11,821 bases of DNA from Caryophanales bacterium UBA5603 (lineage in GTDB: Bacteria; Bacillota_I; Bacilli_A; Izemoplasmatales; Hujiaoplasmataceae). The notes beneath the pieces are model-generated. The model worked only from the letters and a program-made list of their open reading frames with translations. It was not told the origin of the DNA and did no database searches. This document shows positions 6,704-11,821 of this stretch, one piece after another (the first letter of the stretch is position 1; every line of letters begins with the position of its first letter). The stretch lies in the NCBI GenBank assembly GCA_002424815.1, contig DILB01000010.1, positions 1 to 11,821 of the forward strand, given 5' to 3'. Made by a program: the position numbers and the translations under genes.

Positions 6704-7587
6704 GTCATGAAGCCATCACTAAATCAAGAATGGCGAAGCATTTTAAAGTATCCGAACAAGACATTGAGGTCATTGATCGATTAAAAGGTGGCATGTCCAA
6801 TAGCAACTATGTTGTCAAAATATATCAGAATTTTTTTACGTTTCGAATTCCTGGAAAAAACGCTTTTGCATTTGTCGATCGTCACATTGAGAAAGCGACA
6901 CTTGACTTGATTAAAGATTTACATCTCGATGGTAATCTCTTAATTGATCTTGAATTAGAAACAGGCTATAAAATCAGTCGTTATGTCGAAGGAACACCTT
7001 TAATGGTTCTTGATCCCGCACGATATTATGACCGAGCATCACAGATGCTTAAACGGCTTCACACATCAGGCATTCTCGCAAACAATGATTATGCTCCCTT
7101 TGAACGGCTTAAAAAAAACGAATTATTAGTTGAAACCGAAGGCATTCATCACCAACCGAACTATTATGATATCTTGAACCGATTTTTAACATTTAAGTTA
7201 TTTCTCGAATCGCAAATCAAAGTTCTTTGTCATAATGATTCACAACCTTCGAATTTTATCGTTCGTCCCGATGAATCGTTATTATTAGTGGACTGGGAAT
7301 TTGGCGGGAACAATGATCCCTTATATGATATCGCTTGTTTTGGCAATAATGACTTTAAATATGCAACGGGATTATTACCAGTTTATCTTGGCAGAGACCC
7401 CAAGCAAGAAGAATGGTTAAGACTTTATCTATGGCGTACCTTTCAATGTCTTCAATGGCACAACGTGGCTTTATATAAAGAAGCCATTGGGCTATCACAA
7501 GAATTACACCTTGATTTCAAAGCGATTGCAGAAGCATATATTACTAAAGCGAATGCGCTCTTTGAAACGGCACTGAGCTTTCAATGA
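6700..7587 (+). CDS. Choline kinase/LicA-like phosphotransferase (APH fold)
   Basis: 295 residues of the aminoglycoside-phosphotransferase/choline-kinase fold. A glycine-rich nucleotide loop is at LKGGMSNSNYVVK (28-40). FRIPGKN (48-54) and the following R-x-x-E (R61, E64) fit LicA/choline kinases. The catalytic Brenner motif H-x-D-x4-N is CHNDSQPSN (His178, Asp180, Asn185), and the metal-binding DWE is at 198-200, followed by NDPLYDIA. The likely reaction is ATP-dependent phosphorylation of a small hydroxylated compound such as choline, ethanolamine or a sugar amine, in the cytosol. The exact substrate cannot be told; other COG0510-type kinases (CotS, thiamine kinase) share the motifs. AGGAGGT (6687-6693) lies 6 nt before the ATG, inside the upstream gene, and the start overlaps the upstream stop (ATGA). 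Co-expression with the YycJ-like protein is therefore near certain. No cytidylyltransferase or transporter is nearby to fix the pathway. Confidence 0.8.
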   Translation: MSHEAITKSRMAKHFKVSEQDIEVIDRLKGGMSNSNYVVKIYQNFFTFRIPGKNAFAFVDRHIEKATLDLIKDLHLDGNLLIDLELETGYKISRYVEGTPLMVLDPARYYDRASQMLKRLHTSGILANNDYAPFERLKKNELLVETEGIHHQPNYYDILNRFLTFKLFLESQIKVLCHNDSQPSNFIVRPDESLLLVDWEFGGNNDPLYDIACFGNNDFKYATGLLPVYLGRDPKQEEWLRLYLWRTFQCLQWHNVALYKEAIGLSQELHLDFKAIAEAYITKANALFETALSFQ

Positions 7588-7600
7588 AAGCGTATTATTT
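7577..7600 (+). terminator. Possible weak terminator after the kinase gene
   Basis: GCTTTC (7577-7582) and GAAAGC (7586-7591) form a perfect 6-bp stem with a 3-nt loop spanning the stop codon. The tract that follows, GTATTATTT, is only modestly T-rich. It may be a weak terminator; otherwise read-through into the next gene is possible. Confidence 0.4.
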
Positions 7601-7611
7601 CCGAATTAAGG

Positions 7612-7640
7612 TTGTCTTAAAACAGATAATGAAGTATAAT
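7612..7640 (+). promoter_or_regulatory. Sigma-A-type promoter of the PFOR gene
   Basis: -35 TTGTCT (7612-7617), a 17-nt spacer and a perfect -10 TATAAT (7635-7640). Transcription would start near 7647, giving a leader of about 45 nt. The leader ends in AGGAGGT (7678-7684), 7 nt before the ATG. This looks like a strong, high-expression signal set. Confidence 0.8.
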
Positions 7641-7691
7641 AATTAGTTGGATATCAAAGAATAAAATATAAAATCATAGGAGGTTGTTTCC

Positions 7692-10600
7692 ATGACAACA
7701 AAGAAGAAATTCGAATCCATGGATGGTAACCAGGCAGCGGCTTATTGTGCCTACGCGTTTACTGAAGTAGCGGGTATTTACCCAATCACACCATCGACAC
7801 CCATGCCAGAGCATGTCGATCTATGGGCTTCTCAAGGTAAGAAAAACTTATTTGGAATGCCTGTTAGAGTTATTGAAATGCAATCCGAAGCCGGCGCAGC
7901 TGGAACCGTACACGGTTCCTTACTTTCAGGTGCTTTGACGACAACATTCACCGCTTCTCAAGGTTTGCTTTTAAAGATTCCTAATATGTATAAGATTGCC
8001 GGTGAATTACTCCCCGGTGTTATTCATGTTGCTGCTCGTTCGATTGCGGCTCAATCCTTATCCATTTTTGGCGACCATCAAGATGTTATGGCAGCGAGAC
8101 AAACCGGATTTGCCTTATTAGCTTCAGGCTCCGTTCAAGAAACCATGGATTTGGCTGGTATTGCTCATCTTGCGGCTATCAAATCTTCCATTCCCTTTAT
8201 GCATTTCTTCGATGGCTTCCGTACCAGCCATGAAGTTAATAAAATTGAAGTTCTAGATTACGCCGTCTTTGACCGTTTGCTTGATAAAGAAGCTGTCAAA
8301 GCCTTCCGTAAACGTGCACTCAATTCTGCCAACCCTGTTACGCGTGGAACGGCACAAAATGACGATGTTTATTTCCAAGCCAAAGAAGTTCAAGAAAAAT
8401 ATTATACGCCGATTCCCGATATCGTCAATGAATACATGAAAGAAATCTCTAAAGAAACAGGTAGAGATTATCGTCCTTTCTCCTATTATGGTGCCAAGGA
8501 TGCAACCGATGTTATTATCGCAATGGGTTCTGTCACAGAAGCCATTCGTGAAGTCATCGATTTCAAATTAGCGGTGGGTGAAAAGGTCGGTCTGCTTTCC
8601 GTTCATCTCTATCGTCCTTTCTCAGAAAAATATTTCTTCGATGCACTCCCAACAACCGTTGAACGCATCGCTGTTTTAGATCGTACCAAAGAAGCAGGCG
8701 CAACGGGTGAACCATTATATCTTGATGTTCGAAGTGTTTTCTATAATAAAGACAAACAACCCATCATCATTGGTGGACGTTATGGTCTTTCTTCCAAAGA
8801 TACAACCCCATCACACATCTTCGCTGTGTACGAAAACCTTAAAGGCATTCAAAAAGATCATTTTACCATTGGTATTAACGACGATGTCAATTTCTCAAGT
8901 CTTCCGGACGTTCCAACCCCAGACGTTGCCGATCCCGACACCACAGAATTGTTATTCTTTGGATTAGGATCTGATGGTACAGTGGGTGCGGTTAAAAACA
9001 TCTCAAAAATTATTGGCGATTATACTGATCTTTATGGTCAGGCTTATGCCTCATATGATTCTAAGAAATCCGGTGGCGTCACAAGAATGCATTTGCGTTT
9101 CGGTAAAAATCCGATTCGCTCTACCTATCTTGTCAATAATCCCCATTTTGTTTCTTGTTCTCAAGAAGCATACTTAACAAAATTTGATTTAATCGGTGGT
9201 ATCCGCGAAAACGGTTTGTTCTTACTTAACACAACTCATTCGCCTGAAGAGATTGAAAAGTTCCTTCCCAACAATGTCAAACGGATTCTCGCTAAACGGA
9301 ATGTTCGTTTCTATATTATTGATGGCTATAAATTAGCGAAAGAACTCGGGGAAGTTAAACTTATTTCCACGATTATGCAATCTGCTTTCTTCAAACTAGC
9401 CACCAACATCATGCCATATGAAAAAGCTCAAAAAGCCATGAAATCCGCCGCTGAAAAATCCTTCGCAAGAAAAGGCGAAGACATCGTTCTGATGAACTAT
9501 TCAGCCGTTGATCGCGGGGCAGAAGATTTGATTAAAGTTGTCATTAAACCTGAATGGGCGAATCTTGTCGATGAAGTTACAATCGATCCAAAACGTCCCG
9601 ATTTCGTTAGAAATGTTGCGGACGCTGTCAACGCAATCAAAGGTTATGACCTCCCTGTATCAGCCTTCTTAGGCTATGAAGATGGTCAAATTCCTCACGG
9701 AACTTCCGCGTTTGAAAAACGGGGAGTTGCAGAAGAAGTTTCTACTTGGATTTCAGAAAACTGTATTCAATGTAATCAATGTTCTTACGCTTGTCCTCAT
9801 GCTTGTATCCGACCGATTCTCGCTACTCCTGATGAAGCTGCAAAAGCACCAGAAGGCACTGTCTGGAAGGATGCAGTTGGAAGAGGTTTAGAAGGCTTAA
9901 AATATCGTATTCAAGTTTCACCGCTCGATTGTACGGGTTGTGGTGTTTGTATCAATACCTGCCCTGCCAAGACAAAAGCTTTGGAATATCGTCCGATTGC
10001 GACTGCGATTGAAAATAAAGAACATTTAAAGGCCGATTATCTTTACAATGAAGTGACGAGTAAAGTCAATTTAGTTGGCAAAACAAACCTTAAAAATACA
10101 CAGTTTGCAAAACCGCTCTTTGAATTCTCCGGTGCTTGCGCAGGTTGTGGTGAAACCCCCTATATTAAAATGGTAACGCAATTATTCGGAGAACGGATGG
10201 TTATTGCCAATGCGACAGGTTGTTCTTCCATTTATGGAGCATCCTTCCCCGCATCGCCTTATACGAAAGATGCAAATGGCCGTGGTCCAGCTTGGGCAAA
10301 CTCATTATTTGAAGATAACGCAGAATTTGGATTTGGCATGAAAATAGCTACCGAAACATTACGCGATAAACTCCAAAATGCTTTTGTTGCCGGACTTGAA
10401 ACTTTCAAAGATGAAACCATTAAAGGTTTAATGCATGATTGGCTTGAGAACCGTTATAATGGTGATAAAACACTTGAGATTGCAAACCGTTTAATCCCAT
10501 TGCTTGAAAATGATCAATCGGATAAAGCATTGCAAATTCTTGAACTGAAAGATTATATTGTCAAACAATCCAATTGGATTATTGGTGGCGACGGCTGGGC

Positions 10601-11234
10601 TTATGATATCGGCTTTGGTGGTTTAGACCACGTCATCGCTAACCATGAAGATGTTAACATTTTAGTTTTAGATACTGAAGTTTACTCCAACACCGGTGGA
10701 CAATCCTCAAAATCAGCTCGTTCTGGATCGATTGCTAAATTTACCGCTGCAGGTAAACCTTCGCAAAAGAAAGACCTCGCTGCGATTGCGATGACTTATG
10801 GTCATGTTTATGTTGCAACGATTGCTCATGGTGCTAGCGGTGCCCAAGTCTTAAAAGCTTTACAAGAAGCAGAATCTTATCCAGGCCCCTCTTTGATTAT
10901 TGCCTACAGTCCATGTATCGCTCATGGAATCAATGATGGCATGGGAACTTCCCACAAACAAGCTAAACTGGCGGTTGAATGCGGTTACTGGCCGACCTTC
11001 CGTTATGATCCACGTTTAGCAGCGGTTGGCAAAAATCCTTTGCAGATGGATTCGAAAGAACCTGATTGGTCAAAATATCATGACTTCTTGCTGTCTGAAT
11101 CGCGTTATGCGCAACTTGCAAAAATCAATCCTTCGCAAGCAGAAATTTTACTCAATCAAAACCTTGAGGGTGCTAAATCGCGTTACAAGATGTACAAACG
11201 TTATTTAGCGATGGATTACTCACTCACAGAATAG
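7692..11234 (+). CDS. nifJ: Pyruvate:ferredoxin (flavodoxin) oxidoreductase, full-length single-chain
   Basis: 1180 residues, the usual size for homodimeric PFOR (pyruvate + CoA + oxidised ferredoxin to acetyl-CoA + CO2 + reduced ferredoxin; cytosolic, oxygen-sensitive). The N-terminal domain has YPITPSTPMPEHVD (30-43) and VAARSIAAQSLSIFGDHQD. The ferredoxin-like domain carries two 4Fe-4S motifs: C691, C694, C697, C701 and C747, C750, C753, C757. The proximal cluster ligands are C816 and C819 (CAGCGETPY), C844 (ATGCSS) and C1075 (SPCIAHG). Thiamine-diphosphate binding is seen in GGDGWAYDIGFGG (965-977) and SNTGGQSSKS (999-1008). All expected ligands are present, so the enzyme should be active. 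It stands alone with its own promoter and terminator; ferredoxin, hydrogenase and phosphotransacetylase genes are not in view. It points to fermentative, anaerobic energy metabolism. Confidence 0.97.
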   Translation: MTTKKKFESMDGNQAAAYCAYAFTEVAGIYPITPSTPMPEHVDLWASQGKKNLFGMPVRVIEMQSEAGAAGTVHGSLLSGALTTTFTASQGLLLKIPNMYKIAGELLPGVIHVAARSIAAQSLSIFGDHQDVMAARQTGFALLASGSVQETMDLAGIAHLAAIKSSIPFMHFFDGFRTSHEVNKIEVLDYAVFDRLLDKEAVKAFRKRALNSANPVTRGTAQNDDVYFQAKEVQEKYYTPIPDIVNEYMKEISKETGRDYRPFSYYGAKDATDVIIAMGSVTEAIREVIDFKLAVGEKVGLLSVHLYRPFSEKYFFDALPTTVERIAVLDRTKEAGATGEPLYLDVRSVFYNKDKQPIIIGGRYGLSSKDTTPSHIFAVYENLKGIQKDHFTIGINDDVNFSSLPDVPTPDVADPDTTELLFFGLGSDGTVGAVKNISKIIGDYTDLYGQAYASYDSKKSGGVTRMHLRFGKNPIRSTYLVNNPHFVSCSQEAYLTKFDLIGGIRENGLFLLNTTHSPEEIEKFLPNNVKRILAKRNVRFYIIDGYKLAKELGEVKLISTIMQSAFFKLATNIMPYEKAQKAMKSAAEKSFARKGEDIVLMNYSAVDRGAEDLIKVVIKPEWANLVDEVTIDPKRPDFVRNVADAVNAIKGYDLPVSAFLGYEDGQIPHGTSAFEKRGVAEEVSTWISENCIQCNQCSYACPHACIRPILATPDEAAKAPEGTVWKDAVGRGLEGLKYRIQVSPLDCTGCGVCINTCPAKTKALEYRPIATAIENKEHLKADYLYNEVTSKVNLVGKTNLKNTQFAKPLFEFSGACAGCGETPYIKMVTQLFGERMVIANATGCSSIYGASFPASPYTKDANGRGPAWANSLFEDNAEFGFGMKIATETLRDKLQNAFVAGLETFKDETIKGLMHDWLENRYNGDKTLEIANRLIPLLENDQSDKALQILELKDYIVKQSNWIIGGDGWAYDIGFGGLDHVIANHEDVNILVLDTEVYSNTGGQSSKSARSGSIAKFTAAGKPSQKKDLAAIAMTYGHVYVATIAHGASGAQVLKALQEAESYPGPSLIIAYSPCIAHGINDGMGTSHKQAKLAVECGYWPTFRYDPRLAAVGKNPLQMDSKEPDWSKYHDFLLSESRYAQLAKINPSQAEILLNQNLEGAKSRYKMYKRYLAMDYSLTE

Positions 11235-11249
11235 TCTCTATCTTCTCTT

Positions 11250-11283
11250 AGACGGCTGCAATCGCAACCGTCTTTTCTTTCTT
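11250..11283 (+). terminator. Intrinsic terminator of the PFOR gene
   Basis: AGACGG (11250-11255) pairs with CCGTCT (11268-11273). An inner TGC/GCA stem (11257-11259 with 11264-11266) follows one C/A mismatch and closes a 4-nt loop. The T-rich tract TTTTCTTTCTT follows. It starts 16 nt after the stop. Confidence 0.85.
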
Positions 11284-11285
11284 CA

Positions 11286-11305
11286 CAAAAACAACATTGT
11301 TTTTG
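11286..11305. repeat. 20-bp perfect palindrome, possible operator
   Basis: CAAAAACAA (11286-11294) and TTGTTTTTG (11297-11305) are perfect inverted 9-mers with a 2-nt centre. It ends 3 nt before a TATAAT at 11308-11313, in the place where a dimeric repressor would block a promoter. A terminator role is less likely because the stem is nearly all A/T and the PFOR gene already has a good terminator. Confidence 0.5.
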
Positions 11306-11307
11306 AG

Positions 11308-11313
11308 TATAAT
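11308..11313 (+). promoter_or_regulatory. Upstream -10 box, possible first promoter of the lipoprotein gene
   Basis: A perfect TATAAT lies 102 nt before the lipoprotein start. No good -35 is seen at 16-18 nt; the best partner, TTCACA at 11282-11287, has a 20-nt spacer. It is supported mainly by the adjoining palindrome. Confidence 0.35.
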
Positions 11314-11347
11314 CGATACAGATATTTCTCGTTTCAATAAAAAAAGT

Positions 11348-11376
11348 TTCTCAAGAAAGACCTAATAGTATATAAT
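11348..11376 (+). promoter_or_regulatory. Proximal promoter of the lipoprotein gene
   Basis: -35 TTCTCA (11348-11353), a 17-nt spacer and a perfect -10 TATAAT (11371-11376). The start of transcription would fall near 11383, leaving a leader of about 30 nt. CTAATA (11362-11367) and TATTAG (11380-11385) form an inverted repeat around the -10, and TTTCT-CA-AGAAA (11347-11358) overlaps the -35. Confidence 0.6.
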
Positions 11377-11414
11377 AGATATTAGTGTCAAAGAGTTTAT
11401 AAGGGAGTTTTAAG

Positions 11415-11821
11415 ATGATGAGATTAACGTTCAGAAAAACCTTGATTGCTTTTCTTATGATGCTTGTAGGACTTTCAGTCCTCGGCTGTAAAGAAAAAAC
11501 CACTGTCCTGACGGGAACGAATGGGGCCGTTATACCCCAATTGTCCAACCCTGATGCGATTTTTTTCCAAGGCGCTAATTATGGCGTCACCTATAATGAT
11601 GTTTATGAAGAATTCAAATCGAATGATGGCATCAATCAACTATTATTCATGGTTGATGCAGTTTTATTCGAATCTTATATCACTTCAGTGACAGCCGAGG
11701 AAATAGTCAATAAAATTAAAGTGTTGAAATACAATACCGATGATGATACAAAGATTGCAGCCTTCAGTGAAGATGAATTAGCGGATGCTGAAGAAGTCTA
11801 TAATCAAAATATGCTTTTGTT
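11415..11821 (+). CDS. Lipoprotein, probably PrsA/SurA-like foldase (3' end off window)
   Basis: 135 complete residues are visible; the gene runs off the window. A lipoprotein signal peptide (MMRLTFRKT, then a hydrophobic core at 10-23) ends in the lipobox-like VLGC, making Cys25 the lipidated residue, so the mature protein is anchored on the outer face of the membrane. The mature region begins with a polar linker. It continues FFQGANYGVTYNDVYEEFKSNDGINQLLFMVDAVLFESY, which has the arrangement of the N-terminal domain of PrsA/SurA-type chaperone-isomerases (beta strand, T-x-x-D-x-Y helix, then a helix ending in VD-x-hLL). The parvulin domain, if present, would be beyond the window edge. AAGGGAG (11401-11407) lies 7 nt before ATG 11415; ATG 11418 is an alternative start. 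Lipoprotein status is firm, the foldase call is moderate. The name does not depend on the neighbouring PFOR gene, which is a separate transcript. Confidence 0.7.
   Translation, partial: MMRLTFRKTLIAFLMMLVGLSVLGCKEKTTVLTGTNGAVIPQLSNPDAIFFQGANYGVTYNDVYEEFKSNDGINQLLFMVDAVLFESYITSVTAEEIVNKIKVLKYNTDDDTKIAAFSEDELADAEEVYNQNMLL

Noticed and set aside
11351..11548. Minus-strand ORF of 65 codons
   Set aside because: Overlaps the promoter and signal-peptide region of the lipoprotein gene; no translation signals.

Overview
The window (about 11.8 kb, AT-rich) reads as chromosome of an anaerobic, low-GC, Gram-positive-type bacterium. TGA serves as a stop (three genes end with it) and tryptophan is TGG, which excludes the TGA=Trp mycoplasmas and spiroplasmas. 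AT-rich genes, Bacillus-like TATAAT promoters and AGGAGG ribosome binding sites, a lipoprotein and a pyruvate:ferredoxin oxidoreductase would fit Acholeplasma/Izemoplasma/Haloplasma-like Mollicutes, Erysipelotrichia or a clostridium. That placement is inference.

Region 1 (1-5864) is one tightly packed same-strand gene run. It begins with the 3' end of an unknown gene whose product ends in a charged helix. A membrane-anchored McrB-like AAA+ ATPase follows, then a large DUF2357-like protein with a long coiled coil and a Lys/Pro/Thr-rich basic tail. Next come two small secreted proteins of the TasA/camelysin type and a SipW-type (Ser/His) signal peptidase. A good intrinsic terminator overlaps the last stop codon. 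No promoter is visible inside the run, so its start lies upstream of the window. The last three genes form a recognisable module: SipW-like peptidases process TasA-like precursors that assemble into surface fibres. Joining that module to an McrB/DUF2357 pair that shows no recognisable nuclease is the most unusual feature here. It suggests an ATP-driven envelope or appendage system rather than a restriction system.

Region 2 (5868-7600) is a two-gene operon with its own promoter: a YycJ/WalJ-type metallo-beta-lactamase-fold hydrolase, overlapping by 4 nt a choline-kinase/LicA-like phosphotransferase.

Region 3 (7612-11283) is a single-gene unit: a consensus-like promoter, a full-length pyruvate:ferredoxin (flavodoxin) oxidoreductase with all expected cofactor ligands, and a strong terminator.

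Region 4 (11286-11821) has a 20-bp perfect AT-rich palindrome and one or two promoters. They precede the 5' part of a lipoprotein gene that resembles PrsA/SurA-type foldases and runs off the window. I see no RNA genes, insertion sequences, CRISPR arrays or other mobile elements. No gene-free stretch exceeds 300 bases.
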